A stretch of 64,000 nt of DNA from Hydractinia symbiolongicarpus. Taxonomy: Eukaryota; Cnidaria; Hydrozoa; Anthoathecata; Hydractiniidae. The stretch is from contig NC_079880.1 of the NCBI RefSeq assembly GCF_029227915.1, positions 23,002,501 through 23,066,500 on the forward strand, given 5' to 3'. The notes beneath the pieces were generated by a model. The model had not been told where the DNA came from. It did not search any database and worked only from the letters and a program-made list of their open reading frames with translations. The translations under genes and the position numbers were made by a program. Below, in pieces: positions 22,495-34,740 of the stretch (the stretch's first letter is position 1; the number at the start of each line of letters is the position of its first letter).

Positions 22495-24113
22495 TACATT
22501 TGATCAACAAATTAAAAAAAGTTTTGCTAAGAAAAAAAAACATGTATATACAGTGAACATGCTGCAACAGAAATCTATGGAAGATTTATGGCAATGTTTT
22601 CTTGATCTCTTTTGATCTCTTGACAAACATTTTGGTAACCTTAAATATCTGATATGGCTGTTTCTTACATTTTTCAAAATTTTGTTAAAAATTGAGTTTA
22701 CCATTCAGATTGAGATTGCCAAAAGGGACCACCCACCACCATCTTCCTAATAGTCCAATTAAAAAAAATGTTTGTAAAGGAGATAATAAGTTTTAAAATA
22801 CAAATATATTATATACCAAAATTTCGTATTTTTTAAAATATGAAATTTGTCTTTCATGTTTTAAAACATAGAAATTAGATTTTCGTAAACAACAAGTTTG
22901 CATGTTTATTTTTCTCATAATTTATTTCTTTTTTTACAACATTTAAATTGTGATTTTTTAATTCCATTGCCTGGCCAATTTTATTGTTTGTAAGAAGTAT
23001 TAAACATAGATAGATGATATTCTACATAGCTAGCCTCACAAATATCGAGGGGTCTATTATTTCCAGGAGGGCCTTAGCTTAGATGGAGAGTCCTGGAGTA
23101 ATCAATACTCATTTTGAGCTATGTAGACACAATTAGGGCCCACGCTCTACTAGACAACTCCCAGCAACATCCAACAGCCAACACAGTGTGCCATCTCCCC
23201 AATTTCCCTCACATGGGTTTGGTTAACCTGGGGCTATGGTAACATTCACTGGCCCATGTTGAATCGCTGTCAAGAGGAATCGAATATATGGTAAAAAAAG
23301 AAACTTTTAGTAACTGGCCTTTGATGAAAGCCTATAAACACCTAGATATGAAAAGAAAGATTTGTTTGCTAAGAATATATCTGGATGTTTTTACCATTTC
23401 AAAAAGAAAAAATTCATGTGACACAAACACTTGCCTCCAGCCGCTTGAAATGATTTTGCTTTTTACAATTATTCATAACAACCACATATATATTTTCTGT
23501 TTTATTATTTCACATAACACAAACAGGAGATTTTCTTTATAATTACCCTCTCGATTTAAAATCCCTCCCAAATCACCACCTGCCCTAAATATTATTTGTC
23601 AACATGGTAACAGTCTTGGAGTTTCTTTTCAATGTAGCATTCCTTTAAATATTTTGATGAATTTAGCAAAAAAGTTTTTTTCAAACATTTCCATTTACTT
23701 TGGATCTAATAGCTTATAGCCTAAAATTTACGGAGTGGCTAAAGAACCAATACTGCCATTTTAGTTAAAGAACCAGTACAATCTCTTTAACTAAAGAACC
23801 GGTAAAAATTTATAGTTATATAGTGATTTATATATTTATTCATTTATAGTGATTCCAGTTTGCCTACAAAATTGTGGAAGGTTGTTGTGGTCTTTTTTAC
23901 TACTCAATTTAGCTTGACAGAAATATTTTTCTTGTATTGTGGAGGTGATTTAGGATTGAAAAGATGTATAAAGGCGGTGCAAGAGAGTAAATCCTGATCT
24001 TAATTATTATGAGTTAAATCTTGTGGATCAGAAATGAGAACTTCATCATCATGAGTGTTTTTTAGTAAGATTTTAGTAAAGTGTTGTCTCTTTTATTTTT
24101 GTTTCCAATACTT

Positions 24114-26278
24114 CTCAAAAAAACTCAATCAAGATGGATAGTTTAGATGAAAAGAACGGTTTTAGTTAGTCTGGTAGCGAGCTAAGGCGTTCCTTTTATG
24201 CTGATGTTGCCATACATAATGTTGAATGTCTTGAGGTGGTATTAATCTCCTTAAGATGATGACAAATGGAAATGAAGTACAAGTCCTATTAACCTACCTT
24301 CCTGATGATGTACTTCTTAAGTTAATAGTTCTGTCCCAACTACCTCTCTATGTTTTAAGATAAACTGATTAGGAAGAAAGTTGCACACATGCTATTTACG
24401 CTATTACCCTATTTATGAACTAAGGTCAGGGCATCATTAAGTTAAATATCGCAGAAGTCGCTGGTGACATGCTTTGAAAATGCTTGTCACAGGCACAGTT
24501 CAATGCAAAGTAAAACTGTACAGGAGACTCAATTGTTAGAGTCTTCGCAGAACATATCTTCTCACAAAACCGAGGGTAGGACTGACTTATTGCCTGCTGT
24601 GTCGTGTTGGAGACAGAACTTCTGGACTTCTTTTAAATACGATATACAATTTTTTCGATTATTATTACTAAACATATTTGATTTCTCCTTCCCCTTTTAA
24701 AAAGATTTTTTTATATTCATTGAACATATTTTTTTTGGTATTACATCACGAGAACATTCGTCCAAAAGCTGTATTAAGGTAAGGACACCTAACCTCTCCC
24801 ATGTTCTGGTTATATTTAACTTGCATTGGTGTGCACTCTTCTCGCAGTATTCTGTGACAATGAAGGTCGGACTGACTTGTGGCATGGTTCCAAATGGTCT
24901 TCCGTCTTTTGTTTGAGTCTCAGCATGAAGGAAAGGGGCCAACTTTAATGTTCTCTATACCTTACGTTCTTCATAATAACACCATTCATTTAAATTTCAC
25001 AACAAAATTACGTCAGCAATTTTTTGCCAGCGCAACAATGATATCTTTGTATTTTACGTCGGCAATTACGTAGGCTGTGCTGAATGCTGACGCTAATTTT
25101 AAGGACTAATCATTGATACAAAGTTTTGATGCGAATTATACGAATTACATACCAAAATTTTGAGACAGTCCTTTAATAAAGATGCAAATACATTCAATTA
25201 CTCAGTAGGCCTGCCAGACGACCACACTTTTCATATGTGTTATCACGCACCTCAAATTATGAAAACTGAATAATCATTCTCCTTAATTAAGGCAAGACGC
25301 GTGAAATTCATCATGCATCTAGGACAATCAAGGCGAGTAAAGTATCACTCAGCTGCTAAAATTTATATGACCAGGACTGAGCTTGTAAACATCTTGTTGC
25401 TGAAATAAATAATTCAACAAACGAAAAAAAAAAAAAAAAAAAGTAAAAAACAGTGCTTCAAAAACTCCACGCTGCGGCTCTCCTGAATGTCATAATTGCC
25501 CCAAAATCATAAGCTAGGCGTGCGATCAGTATCGCACGCCTTGCTGTGTTAGTGTAGGCATATGTACCACCACACGTGGGTGAAAATATTCATGACTAAG
25601 ACTGCGCAGTAGCCTTTTTTTGTTAGGAAAGGACAAAGGTCTTCCTGTGGGGATGGGAAGTAGGGGTAGCTAGTCAACTTACACATTTTCAGTTATACGT
25701 ATAGACAAATTTAATGTTTGCATTTAGACATTCATTCTTGTGAGGTGTCAAAAATCGGAAAAATCGACAGGCAATAAAATGCAGACTTTAAAGGTGATGA
25801 AAGTCAAATTATGGTAAAAAAACATTTCTTGGTGGTTGCTAGTCGGATCATTTCGCAATATATGTTCTAAATCTTAACTAAATGTGTGTGCTGATTTGCG
25901 TAAGGGGTCGTACTACGTTAAAACTCGTCCAACTATATTCTTGCTCCGAGTTCGTTAATATCCTTACACAGGCAGGAACGAATACGGTTGTGTGAACTTT
26001 GAACCATAAAGCTAGATTCGCCATTATGCTTATCTAAATGTGGCTTTTAAATACACTGAAATTGTGGGCTGACGGCTAAATCCTTTAAAATATATTGAGA
26101 AGCTATACAAGTTCAGTGAATGCAGTCTTGTTTGAAAATTTTTACCAGAATTTTTTTTTGCCGACTCGACAGTTTTTGCTAAACATCAACAAACAGGCAT
26201 GTGGAGTGGATGATGAAAATTGTTATCTAAGTACTTTAACGCTCTACAGCTTCATTAAATTCTTATTTTAAAATAAAG
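24114..26278. other. Intergenic region upstream of GHITM
   Basis: About 2.2 kb without a convincing gene. It includes a run of 19 A residues (25424-25442) that could mark the tail of an old retroposed sequence, and a strong hairpin at 25516-25541. The GHITM promoter should be near the right end. Confidence 0.4.
25516..25541. repeat. Perfect 11-bp inverted repeat (hairpin)
   Basis: AGGCGTGCGAT, loop CAGT, ATCGCACGCCT. The stem is perfect and GC-rich in an AT-rich context. No flanking U-tract or processed-RNA signature lets me call an ncRNA. Confidence 0.6.
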
Positions 26279-29200
26279 ATGCTTTCCGGAAAGTTTTTGC
26301 TGCAGCATGGAAAGTTGGGACTGAGACAGTTTTCAACCCACAAACTGACACAGCAAAAAGGATTGAAAAACGCGATGACAAAAGCGTTTCAAATTCCCCA
26401 AAGAAATGCACGAACCCACGCACGAGCTAACGTTAGATCCTGGGAAACTGCAAAAGCACCTACTAGGCTTGGAGGTATATGTTATTATATATTTGTGTGG
26501 CCGTTTTATTAGGTATTCCTTCCAAATTCAACATTGTTGATTAAGCTGTTGCAACACAATATAGAATTCCGTTGCAATATTTACAATTTGCAATAAATAA
26601 ATGTCTGAAAATATTAGGATTGTCTCATCTTACGTCCTCAGAAGCAGTTTATTGATAAAGATATTCGCAAAACTATTTCTACATCTAATTTGATTCATGT
26701 CTTTATTTCCAACAGTGAGCATATCTACCCCACTCCTCTTTCATTGATATCGGTCTGAATGACCACTCATTTTTACAACATTTTAAAAAAATCCTACTCT
26801 TTCATTTGAGTAATGAAAATAAAACATTGTTATATCTTCAAACATTTGGATTTAATTAAATAGCCAAATAACTAAGTCTACTTTAAACATTGACAAGTTT
26901 AAATTGTGTAAATCTATTATACAGGTGAATTTACTACTTGTGGGAACAGACTCAAAATTTGAGTCTTGATTGATCCTAAATGGACAATATCTCAAATCAT
27001 TTTGTATTTTTGAATTAGTTAAATTTGTTGTTAATTGTCTTGGTTACTCAGTAAAAAGCACACTTATTAATCGAGAATATTGTATTATGGCACATTTTTG
27101 GTATACAACATCATACGCATGGAACGCAATTTGTAAATTTGGGGAATGGATCGGGATGCCGGGTAAGAAAATAATTAAGTAAGGCAGGACAGATAACGCA
27201 TGCTTCTAGTAATCACACCAAAATGCTTGCCCAAGGCAAAGAGGGTAATTGCCTAAGAGTATGCACGTTTTGGTTGCCCCTCACAAGTTTATGTCGTCAT
27301 GGATCATAATATTGTGAACGGTTTCCAAGGCATGACCCAGATCTCTTCATGCATGAATTACATACTCATATCCTCTATTTACGAGGTACATTTCACAACT
27401 AATTATACATTTACCTATCACTCGTAATTAATGATTAATTATTTAGTTTATTAATTATATACTTATTTAATAATTTATTCTTATGCATGAAGGATATTGT
27501 TTCTCTTCCACTTCAATCATGAAGGTACACTGCACTTCACTATAAACCGATAATCACATATGGTGTCTTCTGCACCCAATAAACATGTGTTATCAATAAT
27601 CATGAGCTAAAGGTGGAATGCACAAGCTGGTCCAGTATTGGCCCAGCGTGTGTTACCACATAATAGTAATATCAGGATTCATAAAAGGGTGTGCCTCACC
27701 GTAATGATAATAAGTGATAATAATATCAAGTAATAATAAGATACACAAGCCTCACACACGCATCTGTCCAAATGTTATATGGCTGACGTAGGAAGCCCGA
27801 CATCCACATCAGTAAAAGCGCAAGTGGAAATTGGATGAACCGTTGCTCCCACCGCTGGACAAAAACCTTCACAACTCTCGTAGCCAAATGGTTGTATAAG
27901 GAAACCGTGCGGCTAGAGCAACAGTGCAGCCACAGTGGTCAGTGATCGCATGACCACCCATTGACGACTGGGTGATGTGAGCCAATCCAAAAGCTTGATC
28001 GTATGCTTGCAGTGTTGGACCAGTGCGTGAAAAGAAGTGCCAGTGGTCAGAGGCAAGTATATTCGGCAAGTGTCATCCGGTTTGGCAGCACATAAAAGAA
28101 AATAAACATAGTTAGTTCAAGTAAAATTGGAGACATTGCCACAGATGATAATGGGTGGGTGGGTGGGAGCTTCAAATCTGAGGAGCTTTAATCTCCAACA
28201 ACCTCAGTTCTTTATGGCTAAAATTGGACTGACCCATGTGTCATGTATTTATTGACTTGTATTATTAAGCGAGGCAAAACAGATGCATGTTGACCTGGGG
28301 CAACTGAGACAATGCTCTACGCAAATATAATCCAACATGGCTAACCTTATTTGAGGTACAGTACTAGGTCAGAGCCAGAGTGGTATCTATCATTATACAG
28401 GACAGCTAGAAAGTATACTGAAGTCACCACAATTAACATGAGCTAAATATTCATTTAGCTCGTTTAAGCATAAATTCCATATAAACATCACCAATATTAT
28501 ATTTTAGCTGAAAACATTGGCAGAGCTGTTTTAGGTGGTGCTTGTGCTGCAGGTGTTGGAGCTTTGTGTTTCTATGGATTGGGTTTATCAAATGATGTTG
28601 GAGCTATTGATAAAGCAAGGTAGATCATGGAGAATTTTTTCCACCTCGAATATATGAACCAGAAAAGCTTTAATTACTAGAGCCAAAACATAGAAGAAAG
28701 TGATAAAACAGAAATGTGTAGCATCAAACTTGAAAATTAAAAAAAAAAGATTGATTTCAATAACTTTTTTTAGGTTTTGGCCTGACGAGATGCGTCAGCG
28801 TGTCAAATCAACCTATTTGTACTTTACTGGAAGCCTTGGCATTACTGCTGTGTCAGCATTTTATTTAAGCAGAAGCAAGGCTGTCTTTCGCATGATGAAT
28901 GCTAACCGGTGGCTTGTAAGTTTTGATTGTAAACCTGTAGGTTTTGCATTTTGATTTTAAACCCATAGCTTGTGAGTATTGATTGTAAACCTTTAGCTTG
29001 TAAGTGTTGATTATAAACCCATGGCTTGTAACGTAATTGTAAACCCATGGCTTGTTGGAGTTTATTATAAACCCATGGCTTGTGAGTATTGATTATAAGC
29101 CCATGGCTTGTGAGTATTGATTGATGGCTTGTGAGAGTTGATTATAAACCCATGGCCTGCGTATAATAAAGGTTTTGTGCTTTACTTTATGTACAACAAA

Positions 29201-31343
29201 ATTTTCTTCCTTAAAACGTTTGATTTTTTGTTTAATAGGTGTTTGGTGGTAGTCTCGCTGCTATGATTGGCAGCTCTATCGCTTGTCAATCAATTGAATA
29301 TCAGCCTGGATTCAATGCTAAGCATCTTGCATGGACAGGTATTAAAATTTTCTTCTTCTTTTTTTTTTAATCTCTTACCGTACCAATGTAATGGTCAATT
29401 GACACGATATGAATTTAGTTTTAACCAAAAAAGTGTTAAAGGTCGTACACAGTGTCCTATTTTTCTCTACATAGCCATCAACAAACGTATAAAGTCAAAA
29501 AATAAGTATACGGAAAAAATAATTTATTTCATCCCCTTTGTTTTTTATCCTCTGATTTATTTTTCGTCTACCCCTCAGTTTAAGTATACCCTATTAAGTT
29601 TTGATTCCTACTTCCAAGTTGCATGCCAATTTTATGATAAAAAAGGTTGTGGATGGTGAACTGTTTACAAATTTTCTTGCATCGCCCCCTCATCCCCAAT
29701 AAAGCCTTCCCCGCTTTAATATTTTTCGAAATTTCGGGGTAAATTTAAAATGATCTAATCCCACTGGGGGATCACACTATGCAGCCCCTGTACATTTGCA
29801 AGGGAAAAACGATTTGTTACTTTCATTCCCATAATGTCTGCCGCAACTTAGAAAATGTAAAATTCTTTATATATAAATATTCTTTATCACTTCGATTCGA
29901 TAAGTTTAAAGGTTTAGATATGGAATTTTTTAGTCTTTCTAGATTAACCTTGGTTGTCCTTCAAGACTACACCCGCAGTTACACGTTCCCGTGTAACGCA
30001 ATTAATTAGTTTTATTAATTGTAGTAATATTTTTTACTTATCTTAAATTTAGCACACAGTGGAATTGTCGGCGTTGTTATTGCACCGTTGATGTTAGTGG
30101 GTGGCCCGCTAGTGTTGAGAGCAGCTGCGTACACCGCTGGAACGGTGGCTGCACTGTCCTTGACAGCAGCTTGTGCACCTGATGAGAAATTTTTGACATG
30201 GGGTGGGCCTCTATCTCTCGCTCTGGGTGGTATTTGCGTGGCTTCCATTGGTAAGTGACTAAATGATTTCCTAAAGTATATGACTTATTTTTCAGTTTTA
30301 ATTTACTAAATCATTTGTCATTAATTTTCATACGATTGGAAACGGTTTTAATACAACAAGGCGAGTATACAGTTTGTTAACACGGGCTCACGATCAACAA
30401 ACCTCGGATTTACAATCGTGTATAAGACGAAACGATATAAAACGAATTTCCTAAAAATGATCTTAGCGATAAACCACCTGAATCTTTTTTGAGTCGTTAA
30501 AGTGTTTCTGAATTTATTCTAGGCGGGATGTTCCTCCCTGCCACATCTGCTGTTGCACCGGCTATCAGTTCACTTGTGACGTATGGTGGACTGGTTGTAT
30601 TCGGTGGCTTTATGTTATACGACACACAAAAGATTATAAAACATGCTGAGCTGACGACTTATAGTGGGAAAAGTTATGATCCTATCAATGCGTGAGTATT
30701 TGTTGAAATGTAATTTTTGTAATTTCTTTTTGTCAGTTTTTCAAGTACCTTTGACTAGAAAATTATTAGACAGCCTAACATTTTATCCCCCCTTCCTCTC
30801 CTGGACTATAACCCCAGACCTTTATCTCACTACTTTATCTAACTATTGAGAGGGCGACCTAAGCTTGAAGGGAGGGATAAGACCCCTCTGTTTACTTATG
30901 GTTTACTGTGGCTAAAAACCTACAAGTTGTGTCAGTACAGTGACTTTGTATGGAGCGCGGATACCAGGGCTTATCTTGAATGCATATTGAATGTTCAATA
31001 AGGTAAGGGCTGTCTATAAACTGGAGGGAAGTTAAAAAAATGAGCTGGAAACGAAGAAGTTGAGAACACTTAAGAAAGTTTATAAAAAGTTGAAAGTTTA
31101 GTGTAATAAATTGTAAGGAGTTTTATATCATTCTTGATCTGTGTCGTATAATAAATTATGTCATGTGCGTTTGTATTGTTTGTTTATTTGTTTGTTTGTT
31201 TGTTTGTTTGTTTGTTTCGCAAATCCAGGATCATTTTTATTTTTTACGACTCTTTTTTCAGTTCAATCGGAATATACATGGACACAATCAACATCTTCAT
31301 CCGAATACTAATGATCATGGCTGGTAACAACAGACGAAAATAA
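26279..31343 (+). CDS. GHITM: Growth hormone-inducible transmembrane protein (MICS1/TMBIM5)
   Basis: GHITM is a multi-pass inner mitochondrial membrane protein of the BAX-inhibitor-1 family, involved in cristae structure and ion exchange. Seven coding exons join in phase: 26279-26474, 28508-28619, 28774-28915, 29239-29338, 30053-30250, 30523-30691 and 31262-31343, giving 332 aa (human 345). Exon 1 is a basic, Ser/Arg-rich presequence. Later exons match human GHITM as I recall it: VGALCFYGLGLSND (human LGALCYYGLGLSNE), RVKSTYLYFTGSLGITALS-like, AKHLAW-AHSG, VIAPLMLVGGPLVLRAAAYTAG (human VVAPLTILGGPLLIRAAWYTAG), CAPDEKFL, MFLPAT, YGGLVVFGGFMLYDTQKIIK and YMDTINIFIR, ending GNNRRK. AATAAA overlaps the stop codon. 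Intron 1 carries a retroelement-like insertion (27.7-28.1 kb), intron 3 a minisatellite built on its own donor site. Confidence 0.95.
27700..28140 (-). mobile_element. Retroelement-like insertion in GHITM intron 1
   Basis: A GC-richer block of about 350 bp (27780-28110) is followed, on the minus strand, by a degenerate TTATTATTA/ATTATTATCA tail (27700-27760), the usual arrangement of a SINE or LINE 3' end inserted in antisense to the gene. A minus-strand CGGTTCATCC at about 27833-27842 loosely resembles a pol III B box. An open frame inside (27869-28069, minus) shows no family resemblance. A (GGGT)n run follows at about 28150-28166. Confidence 0.4.
28905..29160 (+). repeat. Minisatellite made from the exon 3 splice donor of GHITM
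   Basis: The exon/intron junction GGTGGCTT|GTAAGTTTTGATTGTAAACC is followed by about eight imperfect repeats of roughly 28-31 bp with the core CCCATGGCTTGTGAGTATTG and TTGATTATAAA. Most units recreate GCTT|GTAAGT or GCTT|GTGAGT, so the array carries a series of good 5' splice sites immediately downstream of the real one. Confidence 0.75.
31176..31217. repeat. (TTTG)n microsatellite
   Basis: About ten tandem TTTG units, one interrupted by TTTA, about 45 bp upstream of the last GHITM exon and so just upstream of its polypyrimidine tract. Confidence 0.85.
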
Positions 31344-32247
31344 AAACAGACTCAATTTTGATTTGCTGTCTTTTCTTTGTACAAATGCATGTGAAATATT
31401 GTTTAAATTTGTAAACCAATTTCATGTTTTCAATCGTTTCTTTTAACACGCATGCGTCTAAATTCTTTGTTTTTAACTTATTTATTTCAGTCAGATATAA
31501 AAAATTAAGGCATGGAAACGAAGGTGGTTGCATATGTATTGCATTCGCGGATTATGTGAAACCTGAGAACTTATAGCAAATTTGACATAACCGTTTTGAA
31601 GATAGATTTCTCTAAATGTGCGTATATTTTGCGTTTATAAAAAGGGATTGGTTATAATAGTTCGTTACAAACCGAAAGTAAAGTTTGACTTTCGTGTACA
31701 TTTAGTACGCATTTGTTTATTTATATGAAGAAAGATTCTGCCACGAGAAAAGTGAGCAAACAAGACATGGCTTTAATAAAGCAAGGGGTATACGGAAGCG
31801 AGGAAGATATATTCACAATCTGTAATGCTTTGTGAAGAGAAAAACTTTGAGGTTTAAATATAGTTTTTATTTTTGGAACAAATTAGCTTAGAACAGATAT
31901 AGATGTTAAAAAATCTAAATTTTGATGTCGCGTTTTTGGACCCTTGTCCAAGGTTGTTTAAAGAGTAATCTTTGTAATCGTTCTATAACGGTGCTAGATA
32001 TCAAACATGTCCTTCTAGCCTTCTATGACAATTTTGGTCATAAACAGATGAATATTCGTTGTGTGCCAATTTTGGTCATGTCATTTTCTATTCCGTGCCA
32101 ATTTTTGTGAAAAACGGATACTCAGGGTACAAGCTACAAGAAATTGTGGAATAGAGACAAATAAGATAAAGATAAATCTTTTTGTGATCGCAGGAGCCTG
32201 TAGTAATAAATCACTCTTCCTTTGAACGTGATTTAATAAAAAACTAG
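31344..32247. other. Intergenic region 3' of GHITM
   Basis: AT-rich DNA holding the GHITM 3'UTR. No gene seen; the short open frames at 31315-31533 and 31922-32110 have no protein character. Confidence 0.4.
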
Positions 32248-34740
32248 TATTTAGTCCCGTGGAAAAATCCACTATAGATACCAAATAAAAAAACAACGAA
32301 ATTAACCATAAAATTCATTGTTCTTTTCGTGAAAACGTTTTGTTGTTAATTCCATTCAAGCGGGAATAAATAAATCCAATATGTTTTTCATAAACAATAG
32401 ACACGTGCTGAAGGAAATAATAAGAATTTAATTACCCGTGACTTGTGTAATAAAGTTTACATTATTACACAAAGGTTTTTATGAGAACAATAAAGTAAAT
32501 TAACCGTGACTTTTTTAAACTAAAAATTTTAAATCAATTTGAAAAAGCACACAAAAGACAATAAATAATAAAAGTTAGCAAAGGTGACATGTTACCGCGG
32601 CTGTTTCTTTAGAAAAACAACACATCCACTTTGCCTGTTACAGACACACGGAACTGGCGTATTATTATATAGACTAGTCGATAAAGCCCGTGGAAAAATC
32701 CACTGAGGCAGGATAAAATTGAAAAATAAGCGTCATATGAATTTTGATGACGTCAGCAACCCATCTGCAAAAAAATTAGAACCTTGTTTTTACGTTGCCT
32801 CTATGGTGCGGAGTTTAAAGCGCTGATTAAGAAAATGTATGTAATCACGTGCTTTTGATAAATGATTAATGAGATATAAAGGTTAAAAAAATTTGCTGAC
32901 GTCAGCACTGACCCGTCTAGACCCCCAATTTTTTTTTAGAAATTTGCACTCCTGTTGCCTTCATCGTATAGATCTTGAAACGCTGATCAAGAAAATGTAT
33001 AGGATTATGCACTTTTGACAAACGGTTGCAGAGATATTAGGGTTTGAAGGTTGTTTGATGACGTCATCAAACCGTCCATTCCGAAACAGATTCGGGGACC
33101 CAGGTTTGGGAAAATTACCCAAATTGGTCCTAGTTGGTCCCTAGTTACCCACGCGGTAAATAATCATTGACGTCACAACCTCGTTTCCAAGTTATTTGGC
33201 CTCAAAGTTTTAGGTGCACTGTAATGGCTTCTTTAATTTAATATAGGATATTGACGTTAAAGTAGTGTTATTTTCGTCGCGTCGTAACGTCAGAAAATTT
33301 AACATATTAGACATGCATTTTTCGGCAACATCAAAGGAAAATGAAGACATCCACTTTGCCTGTCACAGAGACACGGAACTGGCGTATTATTATATAGACT
33401 AGTCGATAAGGCCCGTGGAAAAATCCACTTAGGCAGTATAACAGAGAAAAACAACCGTCATTTAAATTTTGATGACGTCAGCAGAGACATGTCAGAACAC
33501 AAAATGTTTTTTTTCAGAAATGTGTATGCCTTCATCGTATAGATCTTGAAACGCTGAGCAAGAAAATGTATAGGATCATGTACTTTTGACAAACGGTTGC
33601 AGAGATATTAGGGTTTAAAGGTTTTTTAATGACGTCATCAACCCGTCCATTCCGAAACGGATTCGGGGACCCAGGTTTGGGAAAATTACCCAAAATGGTC
33701 CTAGGTGGTCCCTAGTTACCCACGCGGTGAAAAATCATTGACGTCACCACCTCCTTTCCAAGTTATTTGGCCTCAAAGTTTTAGGTGCACTGTAATGGCT
33801 TCATTAATTTAATATAGGATATTGACGTTAAAGTAGTGTTATTTTCGTCGCGTCGTAACGTCAGAAAATTTACCATATTAGACATGCATTTTTCGGCGAC
33901 ATCAAAGGAAAATGACGATATCAACTTTGCCTGTTACAGACACACGGAACTGGCTTATTAATATATAGACTAGTCGATAAAGCCCGTGGAATAATCCACT
34001 GAAGCAGGATAAATATGAAAAAGAAGCGTCATTCGAATTTTAATGAAGTCAGCAACCGATCCACAAAAAAAAGAACCTTGTTTTCACGTTGCCTCCATCG
34101 TGTAGAGCTTAAACTGCTGATCAAGAAAATGTATATGATCATGTGCTATTGACGAACGGTTAAGAAGATATAAAGGTTTAAAAAATTTGCTGACGTCAGC
34201 AATGGCCCGTCAAAACCTTAAAAAATTTATTTTAGAAATTTGTATACCTGTTGCCTACATCGTATAAATCTTGAAACGCTGATCAAGAAAATGTATAGGA
34301 TTATGTACTTTTGACAAACGGTTGCAGAGATATTAAGGGTTGAAGGTTTTTTGATGACGTCATCAACCCGTCCATTCCGAAACGGATTTGGGGACCAGGT
34401 TTGGAAAAATTACCCAAATTAGTCATAGGTGGTCCCTAGTTACCCACGCGGTGAAAAATCATTGACGTCACCACCTCGTTTCCAAGTTATTTGGCCTCAA
34501 AGTTTTAGGTGCACTGTAATGGCTTCATTAATTTAATATAGGATATTGACGTTAAAGTAGTGTCATTTTTGTCGCGCCGTAACGTCACAAAATTTAACAT
34601 TTGAGACATACTTTTTTCGGCGACTTCAAAGAAAAATAAGCATATCAACTTTGCCTGTTACAGACACACGGAACTGGCTTATTAATATAGAGACTAGCTG
34701 TTTCCCGTGGAAGAATCCACTGTATTCCATTTAATTTATG
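32248..34740. repeat. Head-to-tail array of about 724-bp units beginning TCGATAAAGCCCGTGG
   Basis: Full units lie at 32678-33402 (725 bp), 33403-33973 (571 bp) and 33974-34697 (724 bp). Each starts TCGATAAAGCCCGTGG or TCGATAAGGCCCGTGG, with the small hairpin GTGGAAAAATCCAC. Each ends with ACACGGAACTGG and AGACTAG. A related 430-bp unit precedes them (32248-32677, start TATTTAGTCCCGTGG), and a fifth start follows at 34698. Inside a full unit are two diverged copies of a segment of about 154 bp (TTGCCT...AGAAAATGTAT...); the 571-bp unit has only one. TGACGTCAGCA and GATGACGTCATCA palindromes recur. The CTAG|TC junctions resemble a tandem Helitron array, but a true satellite is possible. No protein is encoded. 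Confidence 0.8.

Larger units (their letters stand above)
19738..24113. repeat. 2188-bp tandem duplication (19738-21925 and 21926-24113)
   Basis: Both units begin AACGGTGTCTGTCCATC and end TTTGTTTCCAATACTT, and they repeat with a period of exactly 2188 bp. The only difference I noticed by eye is GGCGTGG (about 21543) versus GGAGTGG (about 23731). Each unit holds the 5' two thirds of the ACBD6 frame, its promoter region and about 1.4 kb upstream. The junction fuses the ACBD6 coding sequence directly to upstream non-coding DNA. Near-identity points to a very recent event or an assembly duplication. Confidence 0.95.

Noticed and set aside
32678-34697. A CRISPR-like array
   Set aside because: Units are more than 570 bp, contain no short identical repeats with unique spacers, and the DNA is eukaryotic.
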